Below, in pieces: positions 33,410 through 41,431 of a DNA stretch of 64,000 nucleotides. The stretch is from assembly GCA_964470375.1 (NCBI GenBank), contig CAYYCP010000004.1, forward strand, positions 31,371 through 95,370. Reading direction: 5' to 3'. The DNA is from CAYNQK01 sp964470375. Its GTDB lineage: Bacteria > Spirochaetota > Spirochaetia > Treponematales > JBGSOB01. The number at the start of each line of letters is the position of its first letter. Position 1 is the first letter of the stretch. The notes below the pieces were generated by a model that saw only the letters and a list, made by a program, of their open reading frames with translations, did no database searches and had not been told where the DNA came from. Both the position numbers and the translations under genes were made by a program.

Positions 33410-34749
33410 GAGGGCCTCCCTTCCTCCACGTCAAGCACGAAGATCTGGCTGCGTCGGCGCTGGTCGTAGGCCTGGCGTTTGGCCTCGGGGAGGTCGGCTA
33501 GGGAGCCCTCGCGGAAGCCCAGGGCCTCGAACCAATCCTGGGTCTGGGTGGTCAGCACGAAAACACGCGTCAGGCCGAGGCCGCGGGCGCGCTCGATGAG
33601 GTGGCCGACCAGGCGCCGGCCCAGACCCAGTTGGCTGTAGGCCGGGCTGACGGCGATCGCCGCGATCTCCCCGGCGGATTCGGCCGGATAGGGATGGAGG
33701 GCTCCGCAGGCCTGGACCATGCCGTCCGAGTCCCATACCGAATAGTCGGCCATCTTCTCGCGGATGTCCTCCTCGCTCCTGGGCTTGAGGATGCCCTTCT
33801 GGACCAGGGGGCCCATGAGCCGGAGGACGTCCGGGATGTCCTTGCCCTTGAGGGGGCGGAAGGCTTCGGCCGGGGAGGCGTAGACCATGGTGCCAATGCC
33901 CAGCGAGGAGAACAACTCCTTCAGGATGACACCTTCCATGGTACCGTCTACGATGTGGACGCGCTCTACACCGCCCCTGCAGGCCCGCGCGGCCAGCTCC
34001 ACCCGCGCTAATTCCTCGGCCGCGGCGCCGCGATTGGCCTCGACGAAGCGTTCGGCCTGCTCGATGCTCAAGCGGATGATGCGCCCGTCGGGGGCCTGTT
34101 CCACATCGCGGGAGACCTTGAAGCGGTCCGTGGAGTAGCCCGGACCCTGAACCACGAAGAAGAGCTTGACCGCCTGTAGGCGTTCGGCCACCTCGATGGC
34201 CAGCTCGTCGCTTGAGAGGTTATAGGGCTTGCCCGCGCTCGACCAGCCGATACAGGGGAAGACCGGGATCATGCCGGATCGCATGAGCTCGGTAAGGGGT
34301 TCGACATCGATGCGATCGACCTTGCCGGACTCCTCATAGTCCACCCCATCGATGACTCCGATGGCTCGGGCACGCACGAAGTTGCCGGTGACGGTAGTGA
34401 CCTTGTGGGCCGAAAAAAGCGTCATGATGCGGTTGGCGGCATCGAAGGCGGCCATCTTCACGAAGGGGATGGCCTCGGGGGTGGCGATGCGCCGGCCTTG
34501 ATGGAAGGGCGTCTCCACCCCATAGCGCTGCAAGACTTCGTCGATGCGCTCCTTAGCCCCCGGCACCATGGCCACCTGGATGCCGGTCTGCCTGAGAACG
34601 GCCAGGTCGCGGATCAGCATGGGGAAGGTAGGCGATTCGATGACCGGATAATCGATCTTGATGACGATGGTCTTGCCGTCAAAGCGGCTCTGGTAGGAGA
34701 AGACCTCCCGTATGAGGTCCACCTGCTCGCGCAGCCTGAGTTCGTCCAT
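33406..34749 (-). CDS. argA: N-acetylglutamate synthase (AAK + GNAT domains)
   Basis: First step of arginine biosynthesis: acetyl-CoA plus glutamate to N-acetylglutamate. 447 residues: an amino-acid-kinase fold (about 20-290; VIKIDYPVIES, VTTVTGNFVRARAIGVIDGV, NLSSDELAIEVAE) and a C-terminal GNAT domain (about 300-440; IAAIAVSPAYSQLGLGRRLV with the acetyl-CoA loop, LTTQTQDWFEALGF). This is the classical bacterial ArgA arrangement. The kinase-like domain is where arginine feedback normally binds. The ATG is 6 bases after a -10 box; AGGA inside that box could serve as a weak ribosome-binding site. Confidence 0.93.
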   Translation of the reverse strand: MDELRLREQVDLIREVFSYQSRFDGKTIVIKIDYPVIESPTFPMLIRDLAVLRQTGIQVAMVPGAKERIDEVLQRYGVETPFHQGRRIATPEAIPFVKMAAFDAANRIMTLFSAHKVTTVTGNFVRARAIGVIDGVDYEESGKVDRIDVEPLTELMRSGMIPVFPCIGWSSAGKPYNLSSDELAIEVAERLQAVKLFFVVQGPGYSTDRFKVSRDVEQAPDGRIIRLSIEQAERFVEANRGAAAEELARVELAARACRGGVERVHIVDGTMEGVILKELFSSLGIGTMVYASPAEAFRPLKGKDIPDVLRLMGPLVQKGILKPRSEEDIREKMADYSVWDSDGMVQACGALHPYPAESAGEIAAIAVSPAYSQLGLGRRLVGHLIERARGLGLTRVFVLTTQTQDWFEALGFREGSLADLPEAKRQAYDQRRRSQIFVLDVEEGRPS

Positions 34750-34755
34750 GGCACC

Positions 34756-34784
34756 ATCCTAGCCCAAGCCGGCTCGCTTTCCAA
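34756..34784 (-). promoter_or_regulatory. Leaderless-type promoter of argA
   Basis: Minus strand TTGGAA (34779-34784), 17 bases, TAGGAT (34756-34761), 6 bases, ATG. The -35 box coincides almost exactly with the -35 of the divergent PilZ gene. Confidence 0.5.
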
Positions 34785-34807
34785 GGGCCAATTTGGCGTG
34801 CTATAAT
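34778..34807 (+). promoter_or_regulatory. Promoter of the PilZ-domain gene
   Basis: Perfect -10 TATAAT (34802-34807) with TTTCCA (34778-34783) 18 bases, or TTCCAA 17 bases, upstream. Leader about 17 bases; AGGGGGA is rather far (about 12 bases) from the ATG. Confidence 0.55.
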
Positions 34808-34830
34808 CCTATAGGGGGATACTCGTCGGC

Positions 34831-36093
34831 ATGGCAACCAAGATCAGCAAAGTCGAGCTCGAATTCGTCCTCAAGGCCGCCCAGACCGACCGCATCACGC
34901 TGCGCCTCCACAACAAGAACACCCATGCCAAGGGCGTCATTCTGGATATGGACCGGAACGGGTTGATCCTCGAAGGGCACCCTGACTGGAAAGGTTTCCA
35001 GAGTTGGGACCGCGTCTCGGGCTATCTCCACTTCCGGGGGCAGGCCTTTTCCTTCAAGTCACGGGTGGCCAAGGTGGAGGGCCAGCGCCTGTACCTGGAG
35101 GTGCCCGAATCAGCCTGCCGGGGCCTGGAACGCAAATTCGTACGGATGCCCCCGCCTCGCGGCATGAGCGTCGACTTTTTCCTTCAGTCAGGGGAATTCA
35201 CCCTCAACTTCCCCATCTGCGAGGAGTACTCGGCGGTGGAGCTGCCGCCCTATAACGACGCCTTCGACCTCTCAAGCATGAACAGCCTGGTGGAGAGCTT
35301 CCGGGCCCGGGCCGCCACCATGTCCAGCGACAGCCGCACTATCATGTTCCGTAAGCGCAAGCCCGAATCCTTCGAGGAGATCCTTGTCTCAAAGCTGGGC
35401 AAGGTGCTGTATATCCCCTCGACCCGCTCCGGGCTGCCGGTGAAGGACCCCTACCCCGAGGGGCGCCTGATCACCAAGGCCATGGAGGAGGACTACGAGG
35501 GTACGGAGATCTTCATATCGGGATCGCGCATGGAGCGTCTCCTAGCCGAAAAGACCGCCAGGGAGATCCACTCCGAGATCTGGACGCCGGTCCTCTATTA
35601 TCAGTACGTCGTAGGGTACGTCTTCATGCAGAACCAGGGGGACCGAAAGGTGTCACTGGACCTGGGGGCGGTGGATTTGAGCTGGGAGTTCGCCCATATA
35701 CTGGCATACTTCCTTAAAACGCATAATTATTTCGACGATCAAGCAGTCAGCAAGGAACGCGATCCCTTCAAGGCATCGGTAGTCGACGTGTCGGCCTCGG
35801 GCATGCTGATAGCCATGCCCCACGGCAACCTAAGCGTGGTGCTGAAGAACCAAAGCCTGATAGACCTGATCATCAAGCTTGATGATTGGCACGCCCACTG
35901 CACCGCCCGGATCATGCGCCGCTACTCGGATGAACGCACGGTATATTACGGCCTGCAATTTTCAGAGCTGCGCAATGAAACCCGCCGGCGCCTCTACGAG
36001 TTCCTCTACCACCAGCCCTACGACCCCGACAACGAAGCCGAGAGCGAGGCCAGCTTTGGAGCGGCCGCGCCACTGCCGGAGATGGGCTCTTGA
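34831..36093 (+). CDS. PilZ-domain c-di-GMP-binding protein
   Basis: 420 residues. An N-terminal beta domain carries the RxxxR-type motif ERKFVRM (about residues 108-114). A middle region is typical of spirochaetal PilZ proteins. The C-terminal PilZ barrel has VVDVSASGMLIAMP (the D/NxSxxG motif, about 310-323) and the closing YYGLQFSEL. Cytoplasmic; expected to bind c-di-GMP made by cyclases such as the one at 24318 and to affect motility or surface properties, as PilZ proteins do in Treponema and Borrelia. It is divergent from argA and overlaps the small membrane gene downstream (TTGA). Confidence 0.8.
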   Translation: MATKISKVELEFVLKAAQTDRITLRLHNKNTHAKGVILDMDRNGLILEGHPDWKGFQSWDRVSGYLHFRGQAFSFKSRVAKVEGQRLYLEVPESACRGLERKFVRMPPPRGMSVDFFLQSGEFTLNFPICEEYSAVELPPYNDAFDLSSMNSLVESFRARAATMSSDSRTIMFRKRKPESFEEILVSKLGKVLYIPSTRSGLPVKDPYPEGRLITKAMEEDYEGTEIFISGSRMERLLAEKTAREIHSEIWTPVLYYQYVVGYVFMQNQGDRKVSLDLGAVDLSWEFAHILAYFLKTHNYFDDQAVSKERDPFKASVVDVSASGMLIAMPHGNLSVVLKNQSLIDLIIKLDDWHAHCTARIMRRYSDERTVYYGLQFSELRNETRRRLYEFLYHQPYDPDNEAESEASFGAAAPLPEMGS

Positions 36094-38048
36094 TTTCCAA
36101 GGAAGACTTCGGGCTGATCCTTGAGGTTCTCCTGAGCTGGGAATCCCTGCTGACTTTGGCGGTCCTCCTGGTCTTTGCGGCTATAGTGCGCTATGTGGCC
36201 ATAGGTCGGGCTGAGAGACCCCGCTCTACGGGAACCCTGGTGCGTCGCTTGATCCGCCGTCAGGGAGAGGCCAAGGCCCCCGGAGGCGTCAAGGCCGAGG
36301 CCCAGGCGGCGGCCGCAGGTACCAGCCCGGCCTCCGCCCAGGCGGCGGGGGAGAATTCCGCCAAGGCCGGCGGCAAGGGCGGACCTAAGGGCGGAAAACG
36401 CCGAAGAAAGAATGATAAGGCCGTGGAGGATGCGAACGATGAAGGGGCCCGCGAATCCTTCAAGGATTGAGCCGCCCTCAGACTGGACAGCCAGGCGTCC
36501 CTTCCATGGCCGGCGGCGTAGGAGGCGAAGAGACCCGCAGGCGATCAAGGCCGTCACGGCTTCCTCCGCGTCATGGAGCCGGCGGGGCTTGGGCGGACCT
36601 ATGCCAGAGGCGATGAGGGCGCTTAATTCGCGGCAGCCGTAGCGCCGGCGCTGTCGACGGGCCCAGGCTAGGACGGCCGCGCGGCTGTCTGAGACGCCTG
36701 TCAGCGCTCCGTCGCAGATATCGCAGCCGGAACAGGCCGCAGCCTCCGCCCCCATGGCCGCGAGCAGGAATGCCCGCCGGCAGCCCGAGAGGGGGGAGGC
36801 GTAGCGGGCCATCTCGGCCCAGCGCTCCTCGGCCAGGATGCTCTGGGGGCTGGGCGGCGGGACATCACGGCGGATGAAGGAAGATGGGTCCACCAGGAGG
36901 ACCGCCAAAGCCGGAGCGCCGTCGCGTCCGGCCCGTCCGGATTCCTGGAGATAGGCCTCCACCGACGGCGAGGGATCGAAATGCACCACGGTGCGGATAT
37001 CAGGCTTGTCTATGCCCATGCCATACGCGCAGGTAGCCACGAGGATGCCTGAGCAGGAAGCGAAGAAGGCTGCCTCGGCTTCTGACTTCTCGTTCCGCGA
37101 GAGGGCCGCGTGATAGTACCAAACCTCCTCGCCTGGGAAGCGCCGCGAGAGCTCGGCCGCCAGATCCTCGCAGCCGCGGCGGGTGGAGCGGAAGACGAGG
37201 ATGGGGCGGGGAGCGCTCCGGCAGAGATCCTCGAGCGCTTGTGAGCGCGAGAGGCAGGCGCGCACCTCATAATGGATATTGGGGCGGTCTGGACAGGCTC
37301 GGATAGTCTCGAAGTCCCGGCCCAAGAAGAAAAGCTCGCGTATGGCGGCTATGGTGGCCGGGGCGGCGGTGGCGGTGAAGGCGCTCAGGGAGGGAACGCC
37401 GGCGCGGACCGCGAAGTCCCCAAGGGGAAGGAAGGCCGGGCGGAAGCTGCGACCCCAGCCGGGCAACGTGTGGGCCTCGTCCAGGGCCATGTGTAGGATG
37501 CCCGCTTCCTCCAGGGCCGGGCCGAAGGCCGGGCTCTGGAGGGCTTCCGGATTGGCGATGATGATGCCCTTAAAGCCCGCGGAGAGGCGACGGCGGATGT
37601 CAGAGCGCTCCCCGGGGGAAAGGCCTCCCCGCAGGAGGATGTGGGGGACACGGGCCGCCTCCAGGCGGCGGGCCTGGTCGGCCATCAGGGAGAGCAGGGG
37701 ATAGACGATGAGGCTCGGCCCCGGCAAGAGGAGGGAAGGGAGCTGGAAGCACAGTGACTTACCCCCGCCTGTGGGCAGGATGACAAGGCGCCGCGGGCAA
37801 CGCTCTTGCCCTTCCGTACCCTCCGCCAGGGCTGTAGCCAGGATGGCATCGATGGCGCTTCGCTGGAGAGGCCTGAGGCTCCCCGCCCCGAAACGCTCGC
37901 GGGCAAGACGATCGATAGTGTCCGATTCGGCTTTTAGCATGGCCACCGCCATCGTCCGGAAGAGATGCCCTGATTCAATTGGCGGCCGCTCACCCATCCG
38001 CTCATCGAGCGACGAGGCGGGCCGCGGTTCGGCGCGTGGTGCCTGCAT
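36018..38048 (-). CDS. recQ: RecQ-family DNA helicase with antisense C-terminal extension
   Basis: ATP-dependent 3'-5' DNA helicase. Motifs: LRPLQRSAIDAIL, Walker A PTGGGKSLCFQLP, DEAHTLPGWG, SAFTATAAP, TCAYGMGIDKPDIRTVVHFD, LQESGRAGRDG and a zinc site (CRRAF then CSGCDICDG). The recognisable protein ends near residue 525; no HRDC domain is present. The frame then stays open for about 150 codons antisense to the small membrane gene and the end of the PilZ gene, giving 676 residues. That tail (rich in Gly/Ser/Ala) is not RecQ-like, so either the natural stop has been lost or the true gene ends near 36470. The start at 38048 has AGGA 7 bases upstream. Confidence 0.85.
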   Translation of the reverse strand: MQAPRAEPRPASSLDERMGERPPIESGHLFRTMAVAMLKAESDTIDRLARERFGAGSLRPLQRSAIDAILATALAEGTEGQERCPRRLVILPTGGGKSLCFQLPSLLLPGPSLIVYPLLSLMADQARRLEAARVPHILLRGGLSPGERSDIRRRLSAGFKGIIIANPEALQSPAFGPALEEAGILHMALDEAHTLPGWGRSFRPAFLPLGDFAVRAGVPSLSAFTATAAPATIAAIRELFFLGRDFETIRACPDRPNIHYEVRACLSRSQALEDLCRSAPRPILVFRSTRRGCEDLAAELSRRFPGEEVWYYHAALSRNEKSEAEAAFFASCSGILVATCAYGMGIDKPDIRTVVHFDPSPSVEAYLQESGRAGRDGAPALAVLLVDPSSFIRRDVPPPSPQSILAEERWAEMARYASPLSGCRRAFLLAAMGAEAAACSGCDICDGALTGVSDSRAAVLAWARRQRRRYGCRELSALIASGIGPPKPRRLHDAEEAVTALIACGSLRLLRRRPWKGRLAVQSEGGSILEGFAGPFIVRILHGLIILSSAFSALRSALAAGLGGILPRRLGGGRAGTCGRRLGLGLDASGGLGLSLTADQATHQGSRRAGSLSPTYGHIAHYSRKDQEDRQSQQGFPAQENLKDQPEVFLGNQEPISGSGAAAPKLASLSASLSGS
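36090..36470 (+). CDS. Small membrane protein with basic low-complexity tail
   Basis: 126 residues from a TTG start that shares TTGA with the PilZ stop. One transmembrane helix (about 18-38, LLTLAVLLVFAAIVRYVAIG) is followed by an Ala/Gly/Lys-rich tail ending in a basic cluster (GGKRRRKNDK). No known domain. Position directly behind the PilZ gene suggests a partner at the membrane. The opposite strand holds the open 3' extension of recQ, so one of the two overlapping readings may be non-functional; the hydrophobic helix and coupled start favour this one. Confidence 0.55.
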   Translation: MISKEDFGLILEVLLSWESLLTLAVLLVFAAIVRYVAIGRAERPRSTGTLVRRLIRRQGEAKAPGGVKAEAQAAAAGTSPASAQAAGENSAKAGGKGGPKGGKRRRKNDKAVEDANDEGARESFKD

Positions 38049-38105
38049 TCCGGCGTCCTGAGCGGGATGGACAGGTACCGGGCATGACTTCCTGCCGCCT
38101 AGTGT

Positions 38106-38135
38106 ATGGCAGGGCGGGCCTCGACACTATAAAAT
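38106..38135 (+). promoter_or_regulatory. Candidate promoter of amrB
   Basis: ATGGCA (38106-38111), 18 bases, TAAAAT (38130-38135) inside the AT-rich run CTATAAAATAAT. A 20-base leader contains GGAAAGGCGG 7 bases before the ATG. Confidence 0.35.
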
Positions 38136-38157
38136 AATCGGGAAAGGCGGATTTCTT

Positions 38158-39012
38158 ATGACGACACGGCGGATGCGCCTCCCCCCGGGCTGGTATCCTC
38201 GGCGCGCCCGGGACATCCTGGATATCGCCGACAGAGCTAGGCAGGCGATGCCTGATCGCAACGCACTGGCGGCTGTGAGCCCCCATGCCGGCTGGTACTA
38301 CTGCGGCTCCCTCATGGGCCTGAGCATCGCTAGCCTGGATGAGGGGGCCCGGACGCTCATCGTCTTCGGCGGCCACCTTCCCCCGGGCAGCCGGCCGCGC
38401 CTTGCCCCCGAGGATGCCTTCGAGACGCCTCTGGGGGACATCGAGGCCGAGGCCGGATTACGGGATGCCCTCTCGGGGGAGATGGAACTGGAAGCGGACG
38501 TGGGCGTGGATAACACGGTTGAGGTGATCCTGCCCATGCTGAAGGCCTTTTTCCCGGAAGCCCGGCTCCTCTGGCTGCGATCACCCAACGACGCCTCGGC
38601 GGCCGGACTAGGACAGGTCGTGGCGCGCCTGGCTTATGGACGCGGCCTGAGGGCGGCGGCCATAGGCTCGACCGACCTCACCCATTACGGCGAGGCCTAC
38701 GGCTTCACCCCGGCCGGCCGGGGAAGGCGGGCACTTGAGTGGGTGCGGGGCGTGAACGACGCGCGCATCGTCCAAGCCATGCTGGCCATGGACGGGGAGG
38801 GGACATTGGCTATGGGGAACCGCGAATCGGCCGCCTGCTCCGCAGGCGCCGTGCTATCGGCCATGGCCTTCGCCGCCGAGGGCGGAGCCCGCGCGGGCCA
38901 CCTGAACGCCTACGCCACAAGCCTGGACGCGGATACATCCCCGGCCGATGAAGAGGCCGAACAATTCGTGGGCTACGCCTCGATCTCCTATCGGCGAGCC
39001 AAGGATAGCTAA
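38158..39012 (+). CDS. amrB: MEMO1 / AmmeMemoRadiSam system protein B
   Basis: 284 residues of the MEMO1 family, a fold related to extradiol dioxygenases and LigB. Motifs: VSPHAGWYYCGSLMG (the PHAGY metal-binding His), IGSTDLTHYG (the SSDFSHY block) and ESAACSAGAVLS (the GYCG-type Cys). In many bacteria amrB is next to amrA and a radical SAM gene of unknown function; here it stands alone between recQ and murD. Its stop overlaps the convergent murD stop. GGAAAGG gives a clear start. Confidence 0.85.
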   Translation: MTTRRMRLPPGWYPRRARDILDIADRARQAMPDRNALAAVSPHAGWYYCGSLMGLSIASLDEGARTLIVFGGHLPPGSRPRLAPEDAFETPLGDIEAEAGLRDALSGEMELEADVGVDNTVEVILPMLKAFFPEARLLWLRSPNDASAAGLGQVVARLAYGRGLRAAAIGSTDLTHYGEAYGFTPAGRGRRALEWVRGVNDARIVQAMLAMDGEGTLAMGNRESAACSAGAVLSAMAFAAEGGARAGHLNAYATSLDADTSPADEEAEQFVGYASISYRRAKDS

Positions 39013-40397
39013 GCCAGGGAGCGGACGAGCTCCTTGAAGCGGTTGCCCCGGTCGAATTCGTGGAGGAACATGCCGAAGCTGGCGCAGCCCGGGGAGAGGA
39101 GGACGGCGTCCCCGGGGGCGGCCTCCTGGACGGCCAGGGCTACGGCGGCGCTGAAGTCTTCGAAGGGGCCTGCAAAGTCCCGGCCCTCGGCCTTCAGCAC
39201 CTCGATAAGCTTGTCGGTCCCGCTGCCGGCCAGGAGGATGATGAGCTTGGGGATGGCGGCGAAGGCCGCGAAGACAGTGAAGTCAAGGTTCTTGTCCGTG
39301 CCGCCCGTTATCAGGATGATCGGGCTCGAGAGGGACAGGACGGCCGCCTCCACCGCCTGGGGTATGGTGGCCGCCGAGTCGTTATAGTACCTGACGCCGT
39401 CTTTTTCGTGAAAGAGCTCGAGGCGGTGCTCCACGCCCGGGAATCGTCCCATGGCCGGGGCTATCTGACGGGACTCTAGGCCGAAGGCCCTCAGGGCGAG
39501 GGCCGCTGCAAGGAGGTTCTTGCGCTGGTGCCGTCCGGGGACGAGGGTCTCGGCAGGCACCAAGATCTCCTCGGAGCCACCGCGGAGCCGTCCAATGCCC
39601 TGGCCCTCGCGGAGCCATCCCCCGTCCAGGCCCTCGGGGAGGGGCCGGTCCGAATACCATAGGACGCCGGCCCGGGTTTCCGCGCCGAAGGACAGGCCGT
39701 AGGGCTCGTCACGGTTGCAGACCGTCCAGTCCGACCGGCCCTGGTCGGCGTAGATCAGGCGCTTATCGGCTACATACTCGTCCATGGAGGAGTAGCGATT
39801 CATGTGGTCAGGCATGATGGAGGTGAGCACGGCGACCTTGGGCCTGAGAAGGCCCATGCCGCGCAGGTCGCCCAGCTGCCAGCTGGAGAGCTCCAGAACT
39901 ACGGCGCTCTCAGGGCGTATCCGCGGTAGGAATTCCAACGGCGAGACAGTGATGTTGCCGCCCAGGAAGGTCTCCCGTCCGGACTCGGCCAGGGCGAAGT
40001 GGATGGCGCTGGCGGTGCTGGACTTGCCCTTGGATCCGGTCACGGCGATGAGGGAGGCCGGGCAGAAGCGCAGAAAGAGGGACAGATCAGTCTCCACGCG
40101 CTTGGCAGCCTTGAGGTAGGGAGAGTCCGGGCGCACGGCCGGGTTCTTCATCACCATGTCGGCCGAGGAAAAATCATCGATCTCGTGGCGTCCAAGAACC
40201 AAGCGTACGGGCAGGCCGGCCAAGGCTTCCAGGGAGCCGGCTAGGGCGGCCTCATCCTTCATGTCAGTGACAGTGACGATGGCTCCCTCGCGGGCCAGGA
40301 AGCGGGCCGTCGACAGACCGCCCCCGTGGAGGCCCAGGCCCATCACGGTGACGCGCATGCCCTTGAGGTCTGAGCGCTGAAGAGGTTTAAGCTTCAA
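39009..40397 (-). CDS. murD: UDP-N-acetylmuramoylalanine-D-glutamate ligase
   Basis: ATP-dependent addition of D-Glu to UDP-MurNAc-L-Ala in peptidoglycan synthesis. 462 residues: the N-terminal Rossmann domain (RVTVMGLGLHGGGLSTARFL), the ATP loop VTGSKGKSSTASAI (Mur-ligase GxxGKT/S), the central PDHMNRYSSMDEYVADKRLI, and the C-terminal domain with GVEHRLELF, YYNDSAATIPQA and LITGGTDKNLD. The TTG at 40397 has AAGGAG 7 bases upstream and overlaps the gene before it by 11 bases; the inner ATG (MRVTVMG, 40358) is an alternative start. Confidence 0.95.
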   Translation of the reverse strand: MKLKPLQRSDLKGMRVTVMGLGLHGGGLSTARFLAREGAIVTVTDMKDEAALAGSLEALAGLPVRLVLGRHEIDDFSSADMVMKNPAVRPDSPYLKAAKRVETDLSLFLRFCPASLIAVTGSKGKSSTASAIHFALAESGRETFLGGNITVSPLEFLPRIRPESAVVLELSSWQLGDLRGMGLLRPKVAVLTSIMPDHMNRYSSMDEYVADKRLIYADQGRSDWTVCNRDEPYGLSFGAETRAGVLWYSDRPLPEGLDGGWLREGQGIGRLRGGSEEILVPAETLVPGRHQRKNLLAAALALRAFGLESRQIAPAMGRFPGVEHRLELFHEKDGVRYYNDSAATIPQAVEAAVLSLSSPIILITGGTDKNLDFTVFAAFAAIPKLIILLAGSGTDKLIEVLKAEGRDFAGPFEDFSAAVALAVQEAAPGDAVLLSPGCASFGMFLHEFDRGNRFKELVRSLA

Positions 40398-41334
40398 CCA
40401 GGTACTCCTTCTGATCGTTCTCGTTCAAGTAGGGCCTTAGTCTTATGCGCGACCATGCCTGGGTCCATTCGGCTGGCACGCGCGCGCGCAGGGCTGTGAA
40501 CTCGGGGATGGACTCCGAGAAGGTGCGGCCGCGCAGGGCGGCCTGGATCTCCGGTATGGCCGGGCCCAGGAAGGCCAGGGCCCTGGCGTAGGGGACAAGG
40601 GAGGCCTTGCGGCCCTCCGGGCTCATCGCTAGGCAGGCATGGCAGACGGTCTTGTACTTGCATGCCAGAGGGTAATAGGGATGGAGACTGCGCCCGGCAG
40701 GGAGGAAGAGCCTGGAGAAGAACTTGGAGAGGTCCATATCCATCCAAATGCCGCGGACCATGTACCCCTTGCCAGTCTCGCCGATCCATGTCTGTGAGAT
40801 GAGCTGACGCACAAGGAAGGCGCTGGCACGGCCTCCTTCCGCCTCCACGCCATCCAGGGGGATGATGTCGCTCTCGAAAAAGAGCTTGCGCGTTGAAAAA
40901 GCGGCCGTGAAATCGTTGTCACCGCGTCGGGCGGCAAGGGCGTGCTGGGGGCGATAGCCCATGTCCAGGCGGAGAAGGTAGAGGTAGAGGCGTTGGCCGG
41001 CCTCGTAGACCTTGAAGAAACAAGGACGGGTTATCTCTGCTGGATCGAAGAAGTAGCCCAGGCCGGCCAGGGCCGAGGGCAGGGCGGCAGATAATTCCGA
41101 GACAAAGGCCCTCAGGGCGGCCAGATATTCCGGGCCGGGCTGGCGCTGGCGGACATCATGGTGAACGGGGAAAGACTGGATGGATATTTCGCGCGGAAGG
41201 AGGATGTAGGACTCCTCTCCCTGGGTGAAGCGGATGCTCCATGCCCCGGCATCGCGCCCATCCAGCGCGGCTAGGGAGGCGTCGATGGCCGGGTCGGCGA
41301 AGGCCGGTCGGATGGCTACGGACAGCTGATTCAT
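40387..41334 (-). CDS. Conserved protein of unknown function upstream of murD
   Basis: 315 residues starting at MNQLSVAIRP. No domain was recognised. Visible features are a mixed alpha/beta composition, no signal peptide or membrane helix, a central FFESDIIPLDG segment and two Cys in KYKTVCHACLAM. The start at 41334 lies 7 bases after a -10 box; the slightly longer reading (MFRMNQ) would begin inside the box. Its 3' end overlaps murD by 11 bases, so the two are probably co-transcribed. A link to wall synthesis is only suggested by this coupling. Confidence 0.65.
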   Translation of the reverse strand: MNQLSVAIRPAFADPAIDASLAALDGRDAGAWSIRFTQGEESYILLPREISIQSFPVHHDVRQRQPGPEYLAALRAFVSELSAALPSALAGLGYFFDPAEITRPCFFKVYEAGQRLYLYLLRLDMGYRPQHALAARRGDNDFTAAFSTRKLFFESDIIPLDGVEAEGGRASAFLVRQLISQTWIGETGKGYMVRGIWMDMDLSKFFSRLFLPAGRSLHPYYPLACKYKTVCHACLAMSPEGRKASLVPYARALAFLGPAIPEIQAALRGRTFSESIPEFTALRARVPAEWTQAWSRIRLRPYLNENDQKEYLVEA

Positions 41335-41341
41335 CCGGAAC

Positions 41342-41371
41342 ATAGTATCCCGTCAGGATGTCAGTTGGCAA
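41342..41371 (-). promoter_or_regulatory. Leaderless-type promoter of the unknown-murD operon
   Basis: Minus strand TTGCCA (41366-41371), 18 bases, TACTAT (41342-41347), 7 bases, ATG at 41334. Confidence 0.55.
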
Positions 41372-41395
41372 CAAGCCCCGGCAGAGAATCATGCT

Positions 41396-41424
41396 TTGCG
41401 GTTATGGCCAGGACGCGGTAGAAT
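41396..41424 (+). promoter_or_regulatory. Leaderless-type promoter of the FecR-domain gene
   Basis: TTGCGG (41396-41401), 17 bases, TAGAAT (41419-41424), 7 bases, ATG at 41432. Confidence 0.55.
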
Positions 41425-41431
41425 AGGATGC

